Below are positions 16,833-24,190 of a stretch of DNA of 47,922 nt, piece by piece. The stretch lies in the NCBI RefSeq assembly GCF_002920535.1, contig NZ_PQSS01000057.1, positions 1 to 47,922 on the forward strand, written 5' to 3'. Made by a program: the position numbers and the translations under genes. Every line of letters begins with the position of its first letter. Position 1 is the stretch's first letter. The notes beneath the pieces were generated by a model, which worked only from the letters and a program-made list of their open reading frames with translations, was not told where the DNA came from and made no database searches. This DNA is from Streptomyces sp. Ru71. GTDB taxonomy: Bacteria; Actinomycetota; Actinomycetes; Streptomycetales; Streptomycetaceae.

Positions 16833-17941
16833 CCGAGTCCACCATCAAGAACCGAGACGACCTGGTCCGCTACCTGGACGCGGCCTTGGCGCTGGAGCAC
16901 GCGACGCTTCCGCCGTACCTGACCGCGTACTACTCCATACGCTCCACCACCAACTCCGACGCCGCCCACATCATCCGGGTGGCCGTGGTGGAGGAGATGC
17001 TGCACCTGACCCTCGTCGCCAACGTGCTGAACGCCATCGACGCGAAACCCGACCTGACCCGCCCCGGCTTCGTGCCGTCCTATCCGGCCTACCTGCCGGA
17101 CGGAGAGGACGACTTCACCGTCGACCTGCGGCCCTTCTCCCACGAGGCGGTCGAGACCTTCTGCAAGATCGAGCGGCCGGGCAAGGCCCCCACCGCCGAC
17201 GCACGGCTGGTGCAGACATCGGACGGCCGCTCTCCGCTCCTGGTCTCCAGCCCCACCGTCGAGGGGATGCGCTTCTACAGCATCGGCGAGTTCTACGAGG
17301 AGATCATCGAAGGTCTCGCACAGGTCGCGGCCGACGACCCCACGCTCTTCCGCGGGAACCCGGAGCGGCAGGTGGGGCCCGAGTACTTCTACTCCGGCGG
17401 CGGAGAGGTGATCATCGTCACCGACCTGGACTCGGCCCAGCGGGCGCTCCGCTTCATCGCCGCCCAGGGCGAGGGTCTCGATTCGGGCATCTACGACGCC
17501 GAGGGGGAGCTGGCCCACTACTACCGGTTCCGGCAGCTGCAGTTCGGGCGCTACTACCAGCGGGGCGACGAGCCCGACGCGCCTTCGGGGCCCAAGCTGA
17601 GCATCTCCTGGGACGACGTGTACAACGTCAAGGTGAGCGCCCGGCTGGCCGACTATCCGGCGGGATCGGAACTGGCCAGGGTCGCCCAGGACTTCAACGC
17701 CGAATACGCGGCGCTTCTCGCCCTGCTCACCGGGGCGTTCGACGGGCGGCCGAGCCTCTTGCAGGACGCCGTCTGCGCGATGTTCCGCCTGCGCGACGGA
17801 TTCAACCGGCTGGTGTGCAACCCCCTGCCGGGCAGTGGCGGCCTGCACGCCGCTCCCACCTTCGAGATTCCGGCCGCGGCCGGGTCCGGCCCGCAGACCG
17901 CACCGCGGGCCGGCGAGACAGCCCAGGCGGTGACACGATGA
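16829..17941 (+). CDS. Ferritin-like domain protein (VioB/RebD-type ferritin-like fold)
   Basis: A 370-residue protein starting with GTG inside the stop of the dehydrogenase gene. The N-terminal helix pair has ALEHATLPPYL (Glu23) and VVEEMLHLTLVANVL (Glu55/Glu56, His59); a later pair has EFYEEIIEGL and AEGELAHYYRFRQL. These E, ExxH and ExxHY patterns fit a diiron four-helix bundle of the ferritin-like domain found in the VioB/RebD group. In those enzymes the domain is part of oxidative coupling; in stand-alone proteins the role is unclear. Its position between the catalytic and small subunits of a sugar dehydrogenase suggests it is an oxidant, electron acceptor or O2-handling partner. This is an inference. 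Confidence 0.8.
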   Translation: MTESTIKNRDDLVRYLDAALALEHATLPPYLTAYYSIRSTTNSDAAHIIRVAVVEEMLHLTLVANVLNAIDAKPDLTRPGFVPSYPAYLPDGEDDFTVDLRPFSHEAVETFCKIERPGKAPTADARLVQTSDGRSPLLVSSPTVEGMRFYSIGEFYEEIIEGLAQVAADDPTLFRGNPERQVGPEYFYSGGGEVIIVTDLDSAQRALRFIAAQGEGLDSGIYDAEGELAHYYRFRQLQFGRYYQRGDEPDAPSGPKLSISWDDVYNVKVSARLADYPAGSELARVAQDFNAEYAALLALLTGAFDGRPSLLQDAVCAMFRLRDGFNRLVCNPLPGSGGLHAAPTFEIPAAAGSGPQTAPRAGETAQAVTR

Positions 17942-18462
17942 CGGCCCCGTCGTTCGAGAAGTTCCTGCTCCTGTCGGCCGACCTCACCGCCTTCGAGGAG
18001 ACCGATCTCCTCGGCACCGGCATGGCCCACCACTACCTGGCGAAAGTACGGGCCGCCTGCGGCGACGAGGTCGTCACCGCTCTCCTGGACGCCCACCGGG
18101 CGGCCCGGGCCGACGCGGCCGGTACAGCCCGCAGCAATGCCCGCAGCCCGCTCGACCGGGACCTGTTCGACCGGGCCCTGCGCCACCGGATCTTCAGCGA
18201 CGACCGGCTCGGCCCGGTGGCCCGCGGTGTGATCAAGCTCTGGTACGCCGGGATGTGGTACGCGCTGCCACCGGAGTGGACCGACCGCTACGGGGCCGAC
18301 ACGGCGGTGGGCACCTCGACGGTCACCGCGGCCTCCTACCAGGAGGGGCTGGTGTGGCGGGCCATCGGGGCCAATCCGCCAGGCGCCAAGGCACCCGGAT
18401 ACGGCTCCTGGGCTAAGCCACCCCGCATCCCGGAGCGCTACCTGAAAGGGGTGACGAGATGA
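17938..18462 (+). CDS. Sugar/sorbitol dehydrogenase small-subunit-like protein
   Basis: A 174-residue protein resembling the FAD-SLDH/gluconate-dehydrogenase gamma-type small subunit: FEKFLLLSADLTAFEETDLLGTGMAHHYL at the start, and VARGVIKLWYAGMWYALP around residues 97-114, both characteristic. The relatives carry a Tat signal and co-export the FAD subunit; this one begins directly at the mature-like sequence with no twin-arginine motif, so the complex is probably cytoplasmic. It overlaps both neighbours by 4 bases. It most likely stabilises the GMC subunit and its Fe-S site. The family call rests on pattern recognition of the start and the LWY motif. Confidence 0.75.
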   Translation: MTAPSFEKFLLLSADLTAFEETDLLGTGMAHHYLAKVRAACGDEVVTALLDAHRAARADAAGTARSNARSPLDRDLFDRALRHRIFSDDRLGPVARGVIKLWYAGMWYALPPEWTDRYGADTAVGTSTVTAASYQEGLVWRAIGANPPGAKAPGYGSWAKPPRIPERYLKGVTR

Positions 18463-19373
18463 GGGATCTGGCTGACCGCCTCAGCCCGGACAAGGTGAAG
18501 CTCGGCGTCTGCTGCACCCTGTGGTGGAACGACGACTTCCCCACCATCGACGCCGGCATCACCTTCGGCCAGGCCGTGAGCGAGATGGCGCTCGCCGGCT
18601 TCCAGGGCTGCAGCATCGGGCACAAGTACCCCTCGGACGCCGCCGAGCTCAAGGCCGCCCTCGATCTGCGCGGCCTGAGTGTGTCCGAGCCCTGGACGAG
18701 CACGTACTTCACGATCGGCAAGATGCGGCAGAGGACCATCGCCGCGTTCGAGGAGACGCTCGCCCATGTCAAGGCGCTGGGCGGGAACGAGCTGGTCGTG
18801 GCCGAGTTCGGCGCTTCCTCGCACCTGCTGCCCGTGGACGTGTTCGCCAACCGCCCGGTCTTCACCGACGCCCAGTGGGACGCCTTGACCTCGGGCCTGG
18901 ACGAGCTGGGCAAGATCGCCGGCTCGGCCGGGATGAAGCTCAGCTATCACCACCACATGGGCACCGGCGTCATGACCCGGGCCGACGTCGACCGGCTGAT
19001 GGCCTCGACCGATCCGGACCTGGTCCACCTGCTGCTCGACACCGGCCACATGGCCTTCGCCGGCGACGATCCGCTGGACGTGGCGCGGGCCTACGCCGAC
19101 CGCATCGGGCACGTCCACCTGAAGAGCATCCGGCCCGAGGTCGTGAGCCGGGTGCGGGAAGAAGGCCTGTCGTTCCAGGAGGCCATCGAGCTCGGCGTCT
19201 TCACCGTCCCCGGAGACGGCGCGATCGACTTCCGGCCCATCCTCGAAACGCTGGCCGACGCGCACTACCAGGGGTGGCTGGTCGTGGAGGCGGAGCAGGA
19301 CCCGAACAAGGCCGTCCCGCTGGAGTACGCCAAGCACGCACGTGCCTACCTCGCCGACGTCCTGGGCTGGTGA
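18459..19373 (+). CDS. IolE-like sugar isomerase/dehydratase (inosose dehydratase family)
   Basis: A 304-residue TIM-barrel protein of the xylose-isomerase-like superfamily with strong resemblance to myo-inosose-2 dehydratase IolE. Diagnostic stretches are SEMALAGFQGCSIGHK, YHHHMGTGVMT, LLLDTGHMAFAGDDP, HVHLKSIRPEVV, FTVPGDGAIDF and GWLVVEAEQDP. Metal-binding Glu, Asp, His and Glu positions are all filled. IolE removes water from a keto-cyclitol; a keto-sugar produced by the upstream dehydrogenase would be a chemically similar substrate. No other inositol catabolic gene (iolB, iolC, iolD, iolG) is in this window, so it is probably recruited to a different pathway. Confidence 0.82.
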   Translation: MRDLADRLSPDKVKLGVCCTLWWNDDFPTIDAGITFGQAVSEMALAGFQGCSIGHKYPSDAAELKAALDLRGLSVSEPWTSTYFTIGKMRQRTIAAFEETLAHVKALGGNELVVAEFGASSHLLPVDVFANRPVFTDAQWDALTSGLDELGKIAGSAGMKLSYHHHMGTGVMTRADVDRLMASTDPDLVHLLLDTGHMAFAGDDPLDVARAYADRIGHVHLKSIRPEVVSRVREEGLSFQEAIELGVFTVPGDGAIDFRPILETLADAHYQGWLVVEAEQDPNKAVPLEYAKHARAYLADVLGW

Positions 19374-19375
19374 CC

Positions 19376-20371
19376 ATGAACGCGACACTCGGACGAGACG
19401 TATTCTTCAGCTTCTTCATGTTCACGGCCGATCTCCGGCCCCAGGACGCCACGTACACCCGGACGCTGGTCAGTCATCTGAAGGCCCTGACCGACATGGG
19501 CTACGACGGCTTCGACGTGCACATCGCCGCCCAGCCCACGACCGTCGATCACAAGCTTGAGGTCGACAGCTACACCGACCTCAGGAAGGCGTTCGACCAG
19601 GCGGGCCTGGGGGAGGTGAAGTTCACCACCAACGTCGGGACCACGCGGACCTTCGACCCGACGTCGCCGTACGAGGAGCAGCGCAGGCAGGCCCTGTCCT
19701 ACCTCAAGTCACGCGTCGACATCACCCGGGTCCTGGGCGGCGACTCGATCATGTCCGGGCCGTTCATCTATCCCTACGGGGTCTTTCCGCTCACGGACAC
19801 CGATGAGCCGATCTGGAGCGACGCCCTGCAGGACTGGATGAAGCCGCGCTACCACGCGGCGCGTTCCGTCTTCGAGGAGCTGCTGGAGTACGCCACGGCG
19901 CGCGAGGTGAAGCTCGCCGTCGAGCCCGTCAAGAGCTGGGAGACGCCGCCGCCCAACATGGTCTCCGAGGTACTGGACTTCCTGGAGGGCCTGGAGCACC
20001 CGCGCGGTGGCGTGACGGTCGACACCGCGCAGGTCGTCATGGAGAGCCAGGGCCCGTCGGTCTTCAAGGACAACGTCGCGCGAGCGGTACGGCAGGACCG
20101 GCTCTACTACGTCCATATATCCGCACCCGACCGGGGCGCGGTGAAGGACAGCTGGATCCCGTGGCACATCATCACCGACGAGATCGAGCCGGTGTATCGC
20201 GGGCCTTACCTGATCGAAGTGTTCAACGCGATCCCGCCCTTCGACAGCTCCATGCGCATGGCACGCCGGCGTTTCTGGCGTCCCGGAGAGGACGAGCCGG
20301 TGCCCGACCGGGACAGCGCCTACGACGTCGCGAGGGCTGCCCTGGAGGAACTGCGCGAGCGGACCACATAA
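19376..20371 (+). CDS. Sugar phosphate isomerase/epimerase family protein
   Basis: A 331-residue TIM-barrel protein of the AP-endonuclease-2/xylose-isomerase-like superfamily, in the broad group of tagatose/allulose epimerases. Candidate metal ligands occur in order: Glu in AVEPVKSWE, Asp in TVDTAQV, His in YVHISAPDRG and Glu in YLIEVFNAIPPF. It begins 2 bases after the IolE-like gene. Other members of this superfamily act on 3-keto-glycosides as eliminating or hydrolysing enzymes in C- and O-glycoside breakdown, so it may isomerise or cleave the oxidised sugar. Its precise family could not be named by eye. Confidence 0.75.
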   Translation: MNATLGRDVFFSFFMFTADLRPQDATYTRTLVSHLKALTDMGYDGFDVHIAAQPTTVDHKLEVDSYTDLRKAFDQAGLGEVKFTTNVGTTRTFDPTSPYEEQRRQALSYLKSRVDITRVLGGDSIMSGPFIYPYGVFPLTDTDEPIWSDALQDWMKPRYHAARSVFEELLEYATAREVKLAVEPVKSWETPPPNMVSEVLDFLEGLEHPRGGVTVDTAQVVMESQGPSVFKDNVARAVRQDRLYYVHISAPDRGAVKDSWIPWHIITDEIEPVYRGPYLIEVFNAIPPFDSSMRMARRRFWRPGEDEPVPDRDSAYDVARAALEELRERTT

Positions 20372-20389
20372 TTCGAAAGAGGCCTCGTC

Positions 20390-21217
20390 ATGCTGGCTCA
20401 GGTGTCAGATCCCATCGTCATGGTCGTGAAGCAGACAGGCGATGTCCGTATTCACACCTTCGTCGCGTCCTTCACGGACAACAACATCGCGAACGCGACG
20501 CACATCATCGAGACGAAGAACCAGCTGGTTCTCGTCGACGGGCAGTTCCTCGCCCCCTATGCCAGAGCCTTCAGGGACTACGCGGACAGCCTGGACAAGC
20601 CGATCGACCGGCTGTACGTCTCCCACCGCCACCCTGACCACTGGTTCGGCCTGGGGACCGCGTTCACCGACATCACGGTCCACGCGCTGTCCGAGACCAT
20701 GACCTTCATCCAGGACCATGGGGAGGACTCGCGAAGCGACCACTGGAAACTCGGCGACCTCGCCCCGGAGCGCGTGGTCGTTCCCAAACAGGTGGTCTCT
20801 CCCGGCGAGGAGACTATCGACGGCGTCAGGTACCTCTTCGACCGGGTGACCGACACCGAGATCGACTACCACCTCACCATCAGGCTTCCCGAGCTGGGCG
20901 TGTACATCGCTCAGGACCTGATCTACAGCGGCAACCATCTGTACCTGACGAAACACATGGACCACTGGACTCGGGTACTGGGGGACATGCTGGTGTCGGA
21001 CTACGAGCTGTTCATGCCGGGCCACGGCCTGCCCGCCGACAAGAACGAGGTCGCCCGCAACATCGAGTACCTGTCCGCCGCTCGGCAGGCCGTCGACGGC
21101 GGGCTGACGGACGACGCCTTCAAGGACTTCATGCTGCGGCGGTATCCGGAACGCAGGTGCCCCGGAATCTTCGACATCTACATGCCCCGGCTGTTCGGCG
21201 GCGCGAGCGACTACTGA
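20390..21217 (+). CDS. MBL-fold metallohydrolase
   Basis: A 275-residue metallo-beta-lactamase-fold protein. The H-x-H-x-D-H motif is present as His79, His81, Asp83 and His84 (SHRHPDHW); the bridging Asp is in IAQDLIYSGNH and the last His in FMPGHGLPAD. The usual third ligand His before the TxDN-like segment appears replaced (text reads TDTEIDYHL), so the site may be altered or the His shifted; this should be checked by alignment. It starts 18 bases after the isomerase gene with GAAAGAGG upstream. In the operon it could open a lactone formed by sugar oxidation or hydrolyse a thioester. Confidence 0.8.
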   Translation: MLAQVSDPIVMVVKQTGDVRIHTFVASFTDNNIANATHIIETKNQLVLVDGQFLAPYARAFRDYADSLDKPIDRLYVSHRHPDHWFGLGTAFTDITVHALSETMTFIQDHGEDSRSDHWKLGDLAPERVVVPKQVVSPGEETIDGVRYLFDRVTDTEIDYHLTIRLPELGVYIAQDLIYSGNHLYLTKHMDHWTRVLGDMLVSDYELFMPGHGLPADKNEVARNIEYLSAARQAVDGGLTDDAFKDFMLRRYPERRCPGIFDIYMPRLFGGASDY

Positions 21218-21236
21218 CCACGGAGGTGTGCCAACC

Positions 21237-22892
21237 ATGAACGAGGGCTGCACTGTAGGACAGTACCTGGTGGACAGGCTCCGCCAACTCGGTCTTGAGC
21301 ACCTGTTCGCCATCGCGGGCGACTACTCGATCGAGTGGCTGAACGGGTACGTCGCGCCAAGCGGCGTCGAAATCGTCGAGGAAGTCAATGAGGTCAACGC
21401 CGGTTACGCGGCGGACGGTTACGCGAGGCTGAAGGGGATCGGCGCCCTCTGCCTCACCTATTCCGCGGGCGCGCTGTGTGCCGTGAACGCCGTCGCCGGT
21501 GCCTATGTCGAGAAGGTGCCGCTCGTGCTGATCAACGGCACGCCGAGCATCAAGAAGACCATCACGTTCGAGCAGACCGGCTTCAGCGCGCATCACTTCA
21601 TCACCGGACGCGAAACGGATCTTCAGTCTTTCGAGCACCTGACGGTCGCGGCCATACGCATCGACAATCCGGATATCGCGCCGACGCTGATCGATTACGC
21701 ACTGACCAAGTGCATCAGTGAACGGCGCCCGATCTACATCGAGCTGCTCCAGGACATGGTCGACCTGGAGTGCGAGCCGCCGAAGGGCGTGCTGAAGCCG
21801 GCCAGGGCCCTGTCGGACGAGACCAGCCTGGCACAGTCGGTCGAACGGATCTGCGCGAAGCTCGAAAGCGCCGAGAATCCGCTCATCTGGCTCGGCGTGG
21901 AGATCGACCGGCTCGGCCTCCAGGACAAGGCCATGAGGCTGATCCAGCAACTGAACGTCCCGTTCGTCACGGAACTCCTCAGCAAGGCCGTCCTTTCCGA
22001 GGACGACGCGCTGTTCGTCGGCGTGCTCGACGGCCAGGCGTCATCGACGGCCGTGACGGATCTGGCCGACACGTCCGATTTCATCCTGGCCCTCGGCGTG
22101 TGGCTGACGGACATCAACTCGCTGGGCTGGGACCCGGACTACGACAAGACCGCGTTCGCCTCGTTCGACGCGGTCAAGTTCGGAACGTATTTCGGCGGAC
22201 AGGTCGCGCTGGAGCACCTGATCGACGGCATCCTGGCGGAAAAGATCGTGCCCAAGGGACGGAAGCTGCCCGAAAAGCAGGTACTCAGCGCGCCGGCCGT
22301 GCCGGAGTCCGAAGTCATCACGTACCAGGGGTTCTACGACTACATCCAGCAGTACATCGACCGGAACACCATCGTCGGCGCCGACGCGAGCATGAACTAC
22401 TTCGGCAGCCTGCTGCTCGACGTGCCGAGCCCGGGAGGGTTCATCGTTCAGTCGTCCTACTCGGCGATCGGGTACAGCGCGCCGGCCGCGACGGGAATCT
22501 GCCTGGCGAAGGGTCCCGACCAGAAGGTGATGGTCTTCTCGGGCGACGGCGGATTCCAGATGACCGCCCAATGCCTGTCGACACAGACCCGGTTCGGGCT
22601 CCATCCGATCATCTTCGTCATCGACAACGGCGTCTACGCCGTGGAGCAGTGGCTCGCCGACGCGTCGGTGTTCCATTCCGACAAGCCGTTCTACAAGCCC
22701 TGTGGGCTGCACCGGTGGAACTACAGCACGCTGGCGGATGTCTTCGGCTGCCAGGGGTGGGAAGTCGGCACGTACGGCGAGCTGAAGGATGCCGTGACGG
22801 GGGCGCTGGACAACACGAACAGCCCGTCCCTCATCCAGGTGCACGTGCCTGACAAGACGATCCCCGACAACGCGAAGTGGAAGGCCCATTAG
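21237..22892 (+). CDS. Pyruvate/indolepyruvate-decarboxylase-type TPP enzyme
   Basis: A 551-residue thiamine diphosphate enzyme. Every catalytic residue known from Zymomonas pyruvate decarboxylase appears in context: Asp29 (AGDYS), Glu52 (VNEVNAGY), His119-His120 (SAHHF) and Glu470 (YAVEQWL). The TPP/Mg motif GDGGFQM with the following IDNGVYA is intact, and NYSTLADVFG near the end is family-typical. It should decarboxylate a 2-oxo acid non-oxidatively to an aldehyde. ATG 21237 is favoured over GTG 21228 because GGAGG lies 10 bases before the ATG but only 1 before the GTG. It is the last gene of the operon, followed at once by a terminator. Confidence 0.87.
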   Translation: MNEGCTVGQYLVDRLRQLGLEHLFAIAGDYSIEWLNGYVAPSGVEIVEEVNEVNAGYAADGYARLKGIGALCLTYSAGALCAVNAVAGAYVEKVPLVLINGTPSIKKTITFEQTGFSAHHFITGRETDLQSFEHLTVAAIRIDNPDIAPTLIDYALTKCISERRPIYIELLQDMVDLECEPPKGVLKPARALSDETSLAQSVERICAKLESAENPLIWLGVEIDRLGLQDKAMRLIQQLNVPFVTELLSKAVLSEDDALFVGVLDGQASSTAVTDLADTSDFILALGVWLTDINSLGWDPDYDKTAFASFDAVKFGTYFGGQVALEHLIDGILAEKIVPKGRKLPEKQVLSAPAVPESEVITYQGFYDYIQQYIDRNTIVGADASMNYFGSLLLDVPSPGGFIVQSSYSAIGYSAPAATGICLAKGPDQKVMVFSGDGGFQMTAQCLSTQTRFGLHPIIFVIDNGVYAVEQWLADASVFHSDKPFYKPCGLHRWNYSTLADVFGCQGWEVGTYGELKDAVTGALDNTNSPSLIQVHVPDKTIPDNAKWKAH

Positions 22893-22905
22893 CAGCGGGA
22901 CCGGT

Positions 22906-22942
22906 GCCCGGGCTGCGGGCGCGACATGAACGCAGCCCGGGC
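22906..22942 (+). terminator. Terminator of the sugar-oxidation operon
   Basis: Perfect 12-base arms GCCCGGGCTGCG (22906-22917) and CGCAGCCCGGGC (22931-22942) flank a 13-base loop, 14 bases after the decarboxylase stop codon. It cleanly defines the right end of the operon. Confidence 0.75.
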
Positions 22943-22966
22943 CGATCCGGAGGCCGGCGACGACGG

Positions 22967-23464
22967 TCAGCCGGCCAGTGCGTCGATGAGCGCCTTGGTG
23001 ACGTCCTCGGTCGACGCGGTGCCGCCGACGTCCCGGGTGAGGACGCCGGCGCGGGCGGTGGCCTCGATGGCCCGGTGCAGACGGGCGGCCTGCTCGGGCA
23101 GGCCCAGGTGATCCAGCATGAGCGCGGCGCTGCCCACGGCGCCGATGGGGTTGGCCAGGCCCTGCCCGGCGTTGTCCGGGGCGGAGCCGTGGAGCGGTGC
23201 TCGGCGTTGAGGTTGGACGCGACGACGACCGACAGGTCCTCGGGGTGCAGGACGAACTTCGCCGACATGGCGTCGACCAGCACGCTCTCGGTCTCCACGT
23301 CGGGGTAGTCGGCGGCGACGCGCCGGAAGACGTCGTCCCGCAGCACCATGCCGTACTGCTGGGCGTTGCTCTTGGTGACCGAGGAGACCTTGCGCCGGGT
23401 GCGCGTGCGGGCCAGGTCAAAGGCGAACCGCATGATGCGCTCACAGCCGACCTCGGTGAACAAG
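22967..23464 (-). pseudogene. Remnant of tartrate/isocitrate/isopropylmalate-type dehydrogenase
   Basis: Two fragments of one dehydrogenase in different frames. Positions 23464-23201 read LFTEVGCERIMRFAFDLART, then SSVTKSNAQQYGMVLRDDVF and VDAMSAKFVLHPEDLSVVV, ending NLNAE; these match the substrate-binding Lys and the Asp metal sites of beta-decarboxylating dehydrogenases. After a shift and loss of roughly 30-40 residues, 23200-22967 reads PLHGSAPDNAGQGLANPIGA and ends at a natural TGA. The N-terminal two thirds are missing and the rest is fused in frame to a symporter remnant. It cannot be a working enzyme. Confidence 0.8.
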
Positions 23465-23850
23465 GACTCCACGAACGCGCCGAAGAAGCTGTCCGGGACC
23501 AGGTTCGTGAGGAACTCCCACCAGTGCTGGTGCGCGCCCTTGTCGACGTACTGGCCGGCGTCCGAGGACAACTCCAGGTCGCCGACATCGGCGTGGACAC
23601 CGCTGCCGAGCGGGAAGAGGTTGATCGCCACGAGCCCGGCGGCCATCGCCACGACGGTGCCGCCCTGGAAGTAGACGAGGGCCTTCATCGGCGGGATCGC
23701 CGGCGTCGCGGATCTGAGGAAGGTGGGACGGTCAGGCAGACGATCGGGCCGATGAGCATCTTCATCGCCGCGACGAAGGTCGTGCCGATCGGCTCCATCG
23801 ACTCGCCCAGGTCCCGCCATCGCCACCGTTTCGTCCGGGGTGTGCGTCAT
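23465..23850 (-). pseudogene. Remnant of DctA/GltP-type dicarboxylate symporter
   Basis: From an ATG at 23850 the frame reads MTHTPDETVAMAG; a second frame from 23813 to about 23735 reads DLGESMEPIGTTFVAAMKML then IGPIVCLTV, and the first frame resumes at 23688 with MKALVYFQGGTVVAMAAGLV, AINLFPLGSG, and FLTNLVPDSFFGAFVES. These are successive early helices of sodium/proton:dicarboxylate or glutamate symporters. Two frame changes and a lost C-terminal half show decay. The last symporter residues join directly to the dehydrogenase remnant at about 23464, consistent with a deletion between two adjacent genes. Confidence 0.75.
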
Positions 23851-24190
23851 TGCGGCCTCCATCCAGGTCCCCGCGGCACCGGGCCCCGACCGGTGCCGCC
23901 TCGACTCGATGGGCCGGATAGGCATGACCTATGGGCGGATCCTCGGGTGAATGTCCCCCAAATGAACTCCGCCGCTCCATGCTTTCGTAAAAACTGACGC
24001 GTCCGGGTTTCAATTTCCTTCTGAAGATGCGGTGTTGACGAAGTTCGCCTACTGCGGAGTTGTGATCAAGCCGTGACCACGGGAGATGTCCGGTGCCTCC
24101 TTCTTTAGATGATCTTCACGCTATATCGGCGTCGCTAGCTTTTCCGGCTCAACGTCTTTCTCTCGTACGACGAAAGGCTGGGAATTCCTG
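23851..24190. other. 340-bp intergenic region upstream of the RHS gene
   Basis: No gene seen. It is relatively AT-rich around 23990-24150 for this genome. TTGACG at 24035-24040 and CTATAT near 24120 resemble promoter parts, but no well-spaced pair is convincing. GAAAGG about 18 bases before the RHS start and GGGAATTCC just before it are the only ribosome-site-like sequences. Confidence 0.5.

Noticed and set aside
18459..19373. Assignment as a full inositol catabolic locus
   Set aside because: Only the IolE-like gene is present; the neighbouring TPP enzyme is of the pyruvate-decarboxylase type, not IolD.
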